A stretch of 51,790 nt of DNA from a virus. The stretch is from IMG/VR virus record IMGVR_UViG_3300010885_060015, positions 1 to 51,790 of that record. The stretch is one strand, 5' to 3'. The position numbers and the translations under genes were made by a program. Of this stretch, positions 16,123 to 24,993 are shown in pieces (positions within the stretch are counted from its first letter, which is position 1; every line of letters begins with the position of its first letter). The notes under the pieces were generated by a model. That model was not told where the DNA came from, did not search any database, and was given only the letters and a program-made list of their open reading frames with translations.

Positions 16123-16812
16123 ATGAATTCTATCGCCAAGAGAAACGTTTCGGCTGAGCAGCTGATAAGCGAGATTCACGAGCATCACATAAACCATCTT
16201 AATAGAGAGATATATCTCCATGGTTATATGGACGCCCCGGAGGAGCCCGGTGTTGACTACAGAATGGCGACCTCTTTCATAAAGAATATGCACATTTTGG
16301 AGCAACAGAGTTCCCAGAACATCTTGGTTCACATGCACACCATCGGGGGTGTCTGGTCCGACGGCATGGCTATTTTCAACTCTATACGCCTCTCCAAGTC
16401 GCCCGTTACCATAATAGGCTATGCCCAAGCCAGTAGCATGAGCGGAATAGTGTTCCAAGCGGCCGACAAGAGGATTTTGATGCCGGACTGCGAGATGATG
16501 ATACACCATGGTTCGATCGCCTTGGATGACAATACCGTTGCGGTCAAGAGTGCAGTGGACCAGAACGAGAAGTCTTGCAAGAGAATGCTCGAGATATTTG
16601 CTGAAAAGGCCATAATGGGCAAGTACTTTCAAGACAGGAAGTACAGTCTTAGGAAGACCATCACGTTCATAGATTCAAAGATAAAGCAGAATAGTGACTG
16701 GTATTTGATGCCCGACGAGGCTGTTTATTACGGCTTAGCAGATGGCATATTTGGAGAGAAAGGTTTCGAGACTTACGCGAAGATACGGTCAGGAAAGAAA
16801 AAGAAGAGCTAA
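16123..16812 (+). CDS. ClpP-like serine protease
   Basis: 229 residues. It has a ClpP/crotonase-like core: NILVHMHTIGGVWSDGMAIF (the strand and GG turn before the active site), GYAQASSMSGIVFQAAD with the likely nucleophile Ser at ~105, and MMIHHGS with the likely catalytic His at ~127. A third acid could be in MPDEAVYYGLADGI. The C-terminus is Lys-rich. Phages use ClpP-like enzymes as head-maturation proteases. Here it sits directly after prkA-yeaH-spoVR but behind a terminator, so both virion maturation and work with the AAA+ PrkA are possible. GGGG provides the ribosome site. Confidence 0.75.
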   Translation: MNSIAKRNVSAEQLISEIHEHHINHLNREIYLHGYMDAPEEPGVDYRMATSFIKNMHILEQQSSQNILVHMHTIGGVWSDGMAIFNSIRLSKSPVTIIGYAQASSMSGIVFQAADKRILMPDCEMMIHHGSIALDDNTVAVKSAVDQNEKSCKRMLEIFAEKAIMGKYFQDRKYSLRKTITFIDSKIKQNSDWYLMPDEAVYYGLADGIFGEKGFETYAKIRSGKKKKS

Positions 16813-16852
16813 ATTAGGGGGTAGGTTTTTTCCCTAAGAAGAGGAGTTTTTA

Positions 16853-17071
16853 ATGAACGACGCTGATATTTTGCTTTCCGACGAGTTTGTTTCGTTTTCT
16901 AAGGCTATAGCCTTAGTCCACGAGGAAAAGAAAGTTCTCGAGGAAGAGTTCAAGAAGCATTTTGAGGATTATAAGAACAAGAAGAAGGAGTTTGAGGCCA
17001 AGGTCGCCTCCGCTAGCGCCAAGTGGGAGGAGTGGAAATCGACACAGATTTCTACCAAGAAAGAAAAATGA
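16853..17071 (+). CDS. small coiled-coil protein
   Basis: 72 residues, almost entirely a charged helix after a short acidic head: EEKKVLEEEFKKHFEDY and KKKEFEAKVASASAKWEEW give a clear heptad-like pattern. AAGAGGAG precedes the ATG. The 3' end overlaps the next gene as ATGA. It could be a scaffold or chaperone-like partner; unknown. A TTAGGG/CCCTAA inverted pair lies in the gap upstream. Confidence 0.6.
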   Translation: MNDADILLSDEFVSFSKAIALVHEEKKVLEEEFKKHFEDYKNKKKEFEAKVASASAKWEEWKSTQISTKKEK

Positions 17072-19983
17072 ACCGTGACGCAGACAATTCTTTTTCCGGT
17101 CCCTTTTTGACCACGGTTATCCCCGTTTCAAGCATTTCTTCTCATAGGAGAAGGAATCTGGATTTCGTTTGCGCTAGGTTGAACGATGCTTTCGGCAATA
17201 AAAATAGGACCGTGATTGTAGTTAAGGGGGAAATTCGGTACTCCAACGAATTGGCCGAAGTGGTCGATTCTTCCGAAGACTTACAAATATCAAGTCGGTT
17301 CGTGATGTTTCTGGGTCCGGACGTTTTCTTCGACTTCAAAGAAATAAAGAATAAGGTGTTTCCGAGCGACAAGATCGTCATGCCATTTTCAGAACTTTCA
17401 AACTTGGACGAACACCTCACGAGGAATTTGATAGAGAAGAGAAGCGCGTCCATCCATTCCGGGATTAAGGTCACTAATGTTCCGATCGGAAGTGGAGCCC
17501 TTGTGGTCAGATCGGATCTGGTTGTATCCGGAATCATTTCGAACCACATTCGTTTTGGAGAAGACTCCGACGACTGGTGGATGATTCAAGATGGGGGTAT
17601 AAGGTTTAAGACGGGCCATAAAATTTTGGGCTGCAAGGCCGTGCTTCTGCATAGAGACCCGCCGATATCAAGAAAGAAAGCCAGCAGAGGCAAGATCGTT
17701 CATGCGTTCAACTACGCGTGCGTGAACGAATCGAGCCGTCTCCACAAAGAGCAGTCAAGAGCGTTAGATTCATATTTATCCAATGCGAAAGACAAGGGCG
17801 TGGTTCTTGTCAATTTTCACTCGGGGGACTGCCTCAAGCGGGAAGGCGTCGTTTCGGCGGAATTGGGAAGAACGGCTAAATCCATAGGGCACGCTAAGGA
17901 TTTCGCTTTTTTGAACGATATCTTCAACATGGCTATGCCGTACGTGGATGGTGACGGATGGATATTTTATTGTAATTCCGACTGCTTGATAAGCGATAGC
18001 GTCTACGATGACATACTCGGGTTCGAGGGCGACTACATGGAGTTCCAGAGGCAAGAGGTCGACTCGGCCGGCAATCATCTGGGATCGGTTAGGAGAGGAA
18101 TAGACGGAATAGCAATAAGAAAAAGTTTGCTTCAATCGCACAAGATGCCCGAACTCCTTATAGGCGCTCCATATTGGGACGACGCAGTTTCAACTCTCTA
18201 CTCTTCTGTCTGTAAAAGAAGACTCAGAGTGATGAACCAGCTCATTCACACCGAGCATGATCCTACATATGATCTTTCCAATTTGGACGTCGCCGGGGAA
18301 CTCAACTTCAAGGCTTTTTCCAAGGTTTTTTCTGCCGCCATGTGCGACAGTTTTTCTTGGTCCGAGTTACCCGTTAGGTGTCAGATCCTCGTCAAAGTCT
18401 CTACTTTGGGTCGCCCTAAAATGCTTTTTGAGTGCTTGGATTCGTTCGTCGAAAATATGTCTGGTAACAATATAATTTTCTTTTGCATAACTTGTAACCG
18501 AGACGACGAATCGATGACCGAGGAAGTAGTTGGCAAACTCAAGTCTCGATATAAAAATATCAAGGTTTTTTTTGGCGACCACAAGTCCAAGATAGACGCC
18601 TACAACGCCGACTTGGAAAATTTCGACTTCGATGTTTTGGTGGCGGCATCCGATGACATGGTGGCCGTCGAGAAGGATTATGACCAAGTGATCTTGGATT
18701 GCATGAATCAACACTTCCCCGACACGGACGGAGTTATCTGGTTCGAGACTTGTGACGGAAATCAGCGCACTGACACTCTATCGGTGATGGGAAGGAGGTA
18801 CTTCGAAAGGTTCGGCAAAGTTTATAATTCCGAATACCTAGGATATTACTGTGACGACGAGTTTACCCAAGTTGCTTTCAAATTAGGTAAACTCAAAAGG
18901 ATGGATTATTCCATCATATGCCACAACATACCGGATCATCTTAAGATGTCCGACGATAGTACTTATCTCAAGAGTTTGGTCTACGGGATGAGAGATAAGG
19001 CCTTATACAAGATCAGAAAAGGAGTCCAGTTTGACATACCCGGAGCAGACTCCAACATCGATAGTTACTTTTCTGACGTTTTTTTCCAAGACAAGAGGAA
19101 CAAGCATGAAAGGCCGTATTGGTTGACTCCCCACCCGAAGTTCGACGATCCTATAACCCCGATGGAGGTCTACGTTCTAGAGAATATGGATCGCAAGGTG
19201 GCCGAGATGGACATCGAGCGTTTCTTGTCGTTTGCTGGAAACTATTTTAGAGACTTTAGGTGGACAATACCGCCGACAATCCACCAGATATGGTTCGGAG
19301 AAGTTCCTTCTCGGATAAAGGAAATGATGGAGACTTTCTCCGAGGATTATGTCAGCAAGAACCCCGGGGCCAGATATATTTTCTGGAACGAGAAGAGACT
19401 CAGATCGCTTGGCATGATAAACAAGGATATTTTTGAATTAGAGACGAAGCACGACTGTAAGTCCGACATAGCCAGACTTGAAATATTGAATAGGTTCGGT
19501 GGCTTCTACGTGGATTCCGACTGCGTATGGCTTGGCACAAAAACTTTGAATTCTGTCCCAAGTAAGAACGGAATAATGATAGCGTATGAGAAGGCTGGTG
19601 TTTCTATAGGGAAAGGATACTTGGAGAAAGAAACCACCCGTTGCGCCAACGGAGTGTTCGGCTCGACGGTGGCTAACCCCATAATCGCCTTCATGATGGG
19701 TCGTCTCAAGAACGCCTACGCTTCTCAAAGGAGGCACGGCGTTGTAGCCTCTACCGGTCCGGACTTTGTTCAAGGAGTCTTGGATTCCTTGCTTGGGTTG
19801 ACTGAAACGGCGAGCCACAAGTATTTTTATCCCGTCTGGTGGTGCATTAACAAAGACAAGAATCCCGAATGCGAAGAGTTTTTGCGACAAAGGGATCTTT
19901 CCGTTAAGAATCTCGCCCTTCTCCATCCGGAATCGGTCTTGTTTCACAAGGGCTTCACATCCGCAGAGGGGGTGAAGCCTTGA
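17068..19983 (+). CDS. giant glycosyltransferase with four GT-like domains
   Basis: 971 residues from the ATG at 17068. Four nucleotide-sugar-transferase-like segments can be read. Residues ~10-215 are GT2/GT-A-like (TVIPVSSISSHRRRNLDFV, RFVMFLGPDVFFDF). Residues ~244-420 are a second GT-A-like unit (FHSGDCLKREGV, FYCNSDCLISDS). Residues ~436-680 are a third (VSTLGRPKMLFECLDSF, VLVAASDDMV). Residues ~734-971 are GT32/Och1-like (IPPTIHQIWFG, KSDIARLEILNRFGGFY followed by VDSD). Such fusions build oligosaccharides stepwise. It overlaps its neighbours at both ends. Confidence 0.75.
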   Translation: MNRDADNSFSGPFLTTVIPVSSISSHRRRNLDFVCARLNDAFGNKNRTVIVVKGEIRYSNELAEVVDSSEDLQISSRFVMFLGPDVFFDFKEIKNKVFPSDKIVMPFSELSNLDEHLTRNLIEKRSASIHSGIKVTNVPIGSGALVVRSDLVVSGIISNHIRFGEDSDDWWMIQDGGIRFKTGHKILGCKAVLLHRDPPISRKKASRGKIVHAFNYACVNESSRLHKEQSRALDSYLSNAKDKGVVLVNFHSGDCLKREGVVSAELGRTAKSIGHAKDFAFLNDIFNMAMPYVDGDGWIFYCNSDCLISDSVYDDILGFEGDYMEFQRQEVDSAGNHLGSVRRGIDGIAIRKSLLQSHKMPELLIGAPYWDDAVSTLYSSVCKRRLRVMNQLIHTEHDPTYDLSNLDVAGELNFKAFSKVFSAAMCDSFSWSELPVRCQILVKVSTLGRPKMLFECLDSFVENMSGNNIIFFCITCNRDDESMTEEVVGKLKSRYKNIKVFFGDHKSKIDAYNADLENFDFDVLVAASDDMVAVEKDYDQVILDCMNQHFPDTDGVIWFETCDGNQRTDTLSVMGRRYFERFGKVYNSEYLGYYCDDEFTQVAFKLGKLKRMDYSIICHNIPDHLKMSDDSTYLKSLVYGMRDKALYKIRKGVQFDIPGADSNIDSYFSDVFFQDKRNKHERPYWLTPHPKFDDPITPMEVYVLENMDRKVAEMDIERFLSFAGNYFRDFRWTIPPTIHQIWFGEVPSRIKEMMETFSEDYVSKNPGARYIFWNEKRLRSLGMINKDIFELETKHDCKSDIARLEILNRFGGFYVDSDCVWLGTKTLNSVPSKNGIMIAYEKAGVSIGKGYLEKETTRCANGVFGSTVANPIIAFMMGRLKNAYASQRRHGVVASTGPDFVQGVLDSLLGLTETASHKYFYPVWWCINKDKNPECEEFLRQRDLSVKNLALLHPESVLFHKGFTSAEGVKP

Positions 19984-20825
19984 ACATTGTGACAGTGATG
20001 AACTATGATTTGAGTGACAAGAACTACTTAGTCATGTGCTGCAACTGGATTTTGCAAACTGGAAGAAACTTATCCAAAGATGACTCTTGTTTTATCTTTA
20101 CTAGTAGTCGCCCCCACCCGATTTTGTCGTCCCTCGCTGCTCAAGATTCAAGATTTAGATTTTGTATACGAGAAGGAATGAAGGACACCAAGAACGTGTA
20201 TTTTCCTATGTGCTCGACGCACAGCGAAGGCGAAAATTTGACATATAAGTTGTATATCGCTTGTAGTTTGGACTTTCCTTTTATTTTCGTGGATGCCGAC
20301 ACAGTGATATTAGAGCCGCTTAAGGAATTGGAGCCGCTGTTTAACGAGATGCCCGCAATATTTATCGATCACGAACATGTGAAGGGACACACCGACGGCT
20401 TCCCTCCTTTTATAAACTCGGGCGTATTTATAGTGAATGATCCTTCTAAGAGCGTGTTCAACTGGTCTAATTTTTTAAAGCACGCGGAAAAATGCGGATT
20501 CAACTGTAAGTTCAAAGGATCCAATAAACACATATCTGGAACCGACCAGTCCGTGATCAAGTCGTATCTGGACAGCATAGGCTACGCGTACGTTCATGAA
20601 AATTTTGGAATAGAATACAATACCTGCGCAGAAGGCATCGCAATTAAAAAAAACAAAACGGGGCGCTGGACCGCTAAGAATTCCGAAGGGGATTCCGTAA
20701 AGGTTGTCCATTACTGGGGGCCTTTCAAGCCGTGGTCTGTTGATTGTCCGATTTTTAAGGAGCTTTTAGATGACGAAATGTTCGATCGTGATGATGTCTT
20801 GGGTCAGACCCGAAAATTTGAATAA
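19980..20825 (+). CDS. GT8-like glycosyltransferase (TTG start)
   Basis: 281 residues. TTG at 19980 overlaps the preceding TGA and follows GAGGGGG. FIFVDADTVIL at ~residues 98-108 gives the D-x-D site. FINSGVFIVN and GTDQSVIKSYL follow in GT8 order, and VVHYWGPFKPW near the C-terminus matches the GT8/glycogenin H-x-x-G-x-x-K-P-W motif. The last 56 nt overlap the next gene. Confidence 0.75.
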   Translation: MNIVTVMNYDLSDKNYLVMCCNWILQTGRNLSKDDSCFIFTSSRPHPILSSLAAQDSRFRFCIREGMKDTKNVYFPMCSTHSEGENLTYKLYIACSLDFPFIFVDADTVILEPLKELEPLFNEMPAIFIDHEHVKGHTDGFPPFINSGVFIVNDPSKSVFNWSNFLKHAEKCGFNCKFKGSNKHISGTDQSVIKSYLDSIGYAYVHENFGIEYNTCAEGIAIKKNKTGRWTAKNSEGDSVKVVHYWGPFKPWSVDCPIFKELLDDEMFDRDDVLGQTRKFE

Positions 20826-21960
20826 AATAATCGAAACGTATGATGGATACGAAGTTGTTGGCGAAATAATAGTGTGGAACAACAACAAGCATCTGTTCGC
20901 GTCTGATCTTGGACTGAATAAGGTAAAAGTTTTGAATTGCAGCGTCGATTTCGGACTGGACTCCAGGTTCGTAGGGTCCATGCTTGCAAAGAACAGATGC
21001 GTCATAGTTCATGACGACGATTTGATTCTTTCAGAGAGAAACATCAAAAACCTCGTCCGTAATTTTGAGATGGATCATACGAGAATCTACACATACGAAG
21101 GCAGGGTCCCTCAAGGAGGGGAATACACATGTGTTCCTGGTCCGGGAAGGGTGGAAGACGTTGCTGAGCCCACCGAGGTGCCCATATCCCTCACGAGGAG
21201 CGCTTGCTTCGACAGGCTTTATGCCGCCGAGTACGCTAAACTCTGCGACACTATGTTTTATGACGTCTACACCAATTTGAACGGTGAGGACATAGTCTTC
21301 AGCTATCTCACGTCACACCTTTCTGGGAAAATGCCGATGGTTCTACCTGTACCCGACAAGGATGGATATGTCGAACTCCCATCTTCTCAAGAAGAAAAGA
21401 TATCCACTAGGAAGAATTTCACAGAAAGAAGAACTGAACTCGTAAAAAGGTGCGAAATCGTGCTTCCACTCCCAAAGTATCCGCCGCCCAGCCCTAACAA
21501 GTTTGTTTTTTTTGGTGCTGGTAACTATCCTTTTGCTTACTTAGGAGAATCCTTCAACATAAACTCTAGATTCAAGAAAATGCTTGTTAAGGAGTCTAAC
21601 GGGATAAAGTATTTGTCTTTTAACGTGTCCTCTCACATCCATTCTGTATCTACCATCAAGTGTGATTTGAAAATCGGACCCAATGACGTCTTGAACTTGG
21701 GGATGTTTTACAAAGGAGACTCCATATTCACGGAAGTTTCAATATTTGTCGAACTGAATGGCAAGGGAAAGGAATCAAATAGAATATCGGTAGATGTCAA
21801 GGAGAACATTCCAAATAATATCTCTATCCAAGTCTCAGATTTTTTTGACGACATAGATTCCGGGGTGTTGAAGAGAATTGAATTAATATCGCACAATCCC
21901 GAAAAGTCCGAAAAAGAACTTTGCATATCAGAAATTTCGCTCACTAAAGCGGCAAAATAA
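20770..21960 (+). CDS. exostosin-type (GT64-like) glycosyltransferase with C-terminal beta domain
   Basis: 396 residues. The ATG at 20770 lies inside the 3' end of the previous gene, behind AGGAGC. Residues ~1-230 read as GT64-like: SIVMMSWVRPENLNKII, EIIVWNNNK, NRCVIVHDDDLILSE (the D-D-D site) and NGEDIVFSYL. Residues ~240-396 look like a separate beta-sandwich (KFVFFGAGNYPFAYLG, ISIQVSDFFDDID), perhaps a carbohydrate-binding or acceptor domain. It is the last gene before GC content drops in the next block. Confidence 0.65.
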   Translation: MTKCSIVMMSWVRPENLNKIIETYDGYEVVGEIIVWNNNKHLFASDLGLNKVKVLNCSVDFGLDSRFVGSMLAKNRCVIVHDDDLILSERNIKNLVRNFEMDHTRIYTYEGRVPQGGEYTCVPGPGRVEDVAEPTEVPISLTRSACFDRLYAAEYAKLCDTMFYDVYTNLNGEDIVFSYLTSHLSGKMPMVLPVPDKDGYVELPSSQEEKISTRKNFTERRTELVKRCEIVLPLPKYPPPSPNKFVFFGAGNYPFAYLGESFNINSRFKKMLVKESNGIKYLSFNVSSHIHSVSTIKCDLKIGPNDVLNLGMFYKGDSIFTEVSIFVELNGKGKESNRISVDVKENIPNNISIQVSDFFDDIDSGVLKRIELISHNPEKSEKELCISEISLTKAAK

Positions 21961-22023
21961 GAGGATGCGTTGTCGCTATTATAATGGATCGAAGAACGAT
22001 TGCTTTTTGAGGATTTTGAATAA

Positions 22024-22911
22024 ATGATAGATGAATCTAATAACACGCGTCTTGACAAACTTACTCTTGAAACACAAAGGTACAACAGCCCTTTTTATTC
22101 AGAGCGTGAAGGTAACCTTATGATTTCAAAGTTACTTGAAAGAGGCGATCCATTTTTGGTTGCAAGAGCAGGAGGCACTGAATGCGAGGCTGTTGCATCT
22201 ATATTGCTTCATAAAAAAATATGTGAAGAAAAACTTAAAAAAGAGTTGTTTACTAATTCTGGCGTCTCTCCCCCAGATGACGAAAACCTTTTCAAATTTG
22301 CGATTCACTATGCAGAAAGCACAAGAAATATTGATGTTATGGGTGTCTGGGCAGTCCAAGATTACGATTGGTTGGTCAACACTTACTGCCCCAATGCTTT
22401 TCTTACAAGACTTGCTGGGCTGGAGCCTTACTATTTTCCCGATGACCCTTGGAGTTCTAGACTGAGGGGAAAGACCGTTCTTGTCATTCATCCATTTGAG
22501 AAGAGCATATTGAAGAATTATTCCAAAAGAAATCTCTTGTTCGCCGGTACTGACATACTTCCCGAATTTGAATTGAAAACTTTCAAGGCAGAACAGAATA
22601 TGTCCAAGGAAGGAGTGAACTTCTTCGAGTCGCTCAACAGGATGCAAGATCAAATAGTCTCTATTGACTTTGATATTGCAATAATAGGTTGTGGCGGCTA
22701 CGGACTGCCTATTGCCGCATTCATTAAGAATCAAATGAATAAGACCGCTTTGCATTTGGGCGGGGCGGTTCAAATTATGTTCGGCATAATTGGCCACAGA
22801 TGGGAATCATATGCTGGATTGAAGCGATTTTTTAACGATAATTGGACAAGACCTCTTCCAGAGGAGACCCCTCCTAAATATAAGATTGCTGAAAATGGTT
22901 GTTATTGGTGA
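22024..22911 (+). CDS. putative GT-D-like glycosyltransferase
   Basis: 295 residues. FLVARAGGTECEAVASILL (G-x-x-E) near the N-terminus and AIIGCGGYGLPIAAFIK, ALHLGGAVQIMFGIIGHRW near the C-terminus recall DUF1792-type (GT-D fold) transferases: a G-G-x-E entry motif followed by a Rossmann-like end. This match is from memory and tentative. GAGGA precedes the ATG. It opens an AT-rich run of glycan genes (to ~25600). Confidence 0.45.
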   Translation: MIDESNNTRLDKLTLETQRYNSPFYSEREGNLMISKLLERGDPFLVARAGGTECEAVASILLHKKICEEKLKKELFTNSGVSPPDDENLFKFAIHYAESTRNIDVMGVWAVQDYDWLVNTYCPNAFLTRLAGLEPYYFPDDPWSSRLRGKTVLVIHPFEKSILKNYSKRNLLFAGTDILPEFELKTFKAEQNMSKEGVNFFESLNRMQDQIVSIDFDIAIIGCGGYGLPIAAFIKNQMNKTALHLGGAVQIMFGIIGHRWESYAGLKRFFNDNWTRPLPEETPPKYKIAENGCYW

Positions 22912-22932
22912 AAATAAAGGAAAACAAATCAT

Positions 22933-23946
22933 ATGACGGAACTTGATAATCTGATCAAAACCTACCCCAGAGTGGAATGTAGTTCAAAAGCCCCTTTAGT
23001 CAAAGATGTTTGGTTGGCCAATCATAGAGCTGTTTTCAATAGAGATTGGACGCTGAATATCGAAGGAAGTCATCATTTTCTTTACTGGGATTGCAATGTT
23101 AAAGTAAGAGAAAACGCTTTAAAGGGGTTGGATTTCAAACAAAGGTGTGATCAAATTGTAGAAAAGTCAAAGTCAGAAAAAACAATTGAACTTCCCGACG
23201 ACAAAACATACGCCATCTGCACACACTATCACAGAGGGTATCCTTTCGGACATTGGTTTGAGACCCTCGCTTCTTTGAGATTTGTTCCGACAAACGACTA
23301 TAGTGTCATATGCTATAAGACCGGAGGACCAGTCTCCACAAGAAATATCGACCAGCATCTTGAGATAATAGGAATAGACAAGAGCAGGCGTGTGTTCGTG
23401 GAGCCTCAAACCACAATTGGATGTTCATCTCAAGTCTATTGTCCAAGCATTGATTCTGATATTGGTTTTATTTCAAACGAAGCAATATCTTGGCTTAGAC
23501 CCAAATATTTATCTCACAGTGGACTAAAACTGTCTGACTCTCCCACCAAACTATACTTGTCTAGAAATTTCTTCACACACCCAAATCCCGACTGGACTAG
23601 AAGTGTGGAAAACGAAGAAGAGGTTTGGTCTTATTTGCAAGGTCTTGGATATACCTTGCTTAAAGGCACTGAGAGCATTTTGGAACTAATAGATGCTTTT
23701 TATTCTGCTGAAGAAATAGTTTTTCCTCATGGTTCTATGATCTACTACTCAATATTTTGTAATAAGCAACCAAAAATTGTAGAATTTATTTCAGAGCATC
23801 GCTACAAAGAAGACTTTTTGTATTTAGCCACCATAAATAGTCAAACAACAACTCCAGACAAGTACAAATTAATTAAATGTAAAGCGGATCCTAAGACCAA
23901 CAATGTTTTTATTGATATGGATACATTGAAAAAGGAAATAAAATGA
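22933..23946 (+). CDS. GT61-like (DUF563) glycosyltransferase
   Basis: 337 residues. The C-terminal half follows the GT61 template: KLYLSRNFF, then RSVENEEEVWSYLQGLGYTL, ESILELIDAFYSAEEIVFPHGS and a partner-fold end. In GT61 the conserved R, NE and HG residues all appear in this order. The N-terminal part has CTHYHRGYPFGHWFETL, typical of the family's first domain. It is AT-rich like its neighbours. The last 4 nt overlap the truncated methyltransferase. Confidence 0.8.
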   Translation: MTELDNLIKTYPRVECSSKAPLVKDVWLANHRAVFNRDWTLNIEGSHHFLYWDCNVKVRENALKGLDFKQRCDQIVEKSKSEKTIELPDDKTYAICTHYHRGYPFGHWFETLASLRFVPTNDYSVICYKTGGPVSTRNIDQHLEIIGIDKSRRVFVEPQTTIGCSSQVYCPSIDSDIGFISNEAISWLRPKYLSHSGLKLSDSPTKLYLSRNFFTHPNPDWTRSVENEEEVWSYLQGLGYTLLKGTESILELIDAFYSAEEIVFPHGSMIYYSIFCNKQPKIVEFISEHRYKEDFLYLATINSQTTTPDKYKLIKCKADPKTNNVFIDMDTLKKEIK

Positions 23947-24095
23947 AGCAATGGCGTAGGGACAGACCAGAAGTAAGAGTCCATCCGAATCTCCCAAGCC
24001 ATTTGGGTGGGCATTTCTATATGGACAATACAGACACATATGTTTTGAAATATTGCAAGCAAGCTCTTGGCATAAATTCCGTGGTTGAGGTTTAA
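23943..24095 (+). pseudogene. truncated methyltransferase fragment (50 residues)
   Basis: The ATG at 23943 overlaps the previous stop. It encodes HLGGHFYMDNTDTYVLKYC followed by ALGINSVVEV and a stop. This is the usual opening of phage/bacterial SAM-dependent methyltransferases, up to the first strand that normally leads into D/E-x-G-x-G. The SAM loop itself and everything beyond are missing, and no continuation is visible in other frames because the next glycosyltransferase begins at once. It is most likely the 5' remnant left by a recombination that brought in the downstream gene. Confidence 0.5.
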
Positions 24096-24099
24096 TTCA

Positions 24100-24993
24100 G
24101 TGAGAATAGCATGGCACTACTGGTGTGGGACAAAAAATCATCCCATTAGATATGTAAAATACCTATTGATAAGCATTGATTCTTTGATCAATATCGGTAA
24201 CGTAAATCCTAAAGACATATATGTGACTATTGACAACTCATTGTTGAAAAGTAATTATGGCGAAGCAATTGAAAATTTTGGTGTCAACATATTAGAAGCC
24301 CCTGTTTATCCAAACTACAGTAAACAGATAGGATATTACAATCTACTGAATTCTCGTGTAAACGATATCGACAAATTAGTTCAAATAGATTGCGACACAA
24401 TAGTCACTGATGCGAACATATTAGATAAGATATCCAATCTTCAAGGATGTGTAAATATTGATCATTCTGGACACATTGATCTTTATGGAACTATTATCCG
24501 TAGAGATGGACAAAAACAAAGAGGCAATTCAAACTTTTCTATATCTCCTCTCAATCCAAATCCACCCCATTCTGGCGACCCTGTCAGATACGCTTGCTTT
24601 AAAGACTTATTGGACCTAGTATATAACATAGATTTAGATGAGTTATTAGAAAAAAGTAAATCAGAAATGCTTCCCATAGGATTTTGCTATGTTTTTTCAC
24701 CAAAGGAACTGCCCAAAGAATTCTTTAAGTTTCTCGCTTTTTTGAACTTCTTCTTTGAAGACGACGAAGCAGCATTGGCTTTTGCCAAGTTGCATTTTAA
24801 CTTGAAATATTCAGATATGAATTCAGATCATGTAAATAGAAACAGTGATAAGAACGTTATATTTAATGCCGAAAACACAAATTGTTTTAATAGCCTCAAG
24901 GGAGTCGTGCATTTTCCCAACAAAGATGATTTTATAGATAAAGAAATGACCCAAAGAGCAAACTCAATACTTAATAGGGAAGAAAACTCATGA
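24100..24993 (+). CDS. GT8-like glycosyltransferase
   Basis: 297 residues from the GTG at 24100, nine nt after GAGG; a TTG at 24085 is an in-frame alternative. LVQIDCDTIVTD carries the D-x-D site, and the head (WHYWCGTKNHPIRYVKYLL) suits an enzyme of the GT-A type. A proline-rich NPNPPHSGDPVRY lies mid-protein. It is AT-rich and ends as ATGA with the sulfotransferase gene. Confidence 0.6.
   Translation: MRIAWHYWCGTKNHPIRYVKYLLISIDSLINIGNVNPKDIYVTIDNSLLKSNYGEAIENFGVNILEAPVYPNYSKQIGYYNLLNSRVNDIDKLVQIDCDTIVTDANILDKISNLQGCVNIDHSGHIDLYGTIIRRDGQKQRGNSNFSISPLNPNPPHSGDPVRYACFKDLLDLVYNIDLDELLEKSKSEMLPIGFCYVFSPKELPKEFFKFLAFLNFFFEDDEAALAFAKLHFNLKYSDMNSDHVNRNSDKNVIFNAENTNCFNSLKGVVHFPNKDDFIDKEMTQRANSILNREENS

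Noticed and set aside
16815-16850. Terminator between clpP-like and coiled-coil genes
   Set aside because: TTAGGG/CCCTAA can pair over 6 bp with a 12-nt loop, but the T-run is in the loop and AAGAGGAG of the next gene follows at once.
22132-22797. Minus-strand 221-residue frame opposite the GT-D-like gene
   Set aside because: No Shine-Dalgarno, no recognisable motif, and it lies wholly inside a plausible plus-strand gene.
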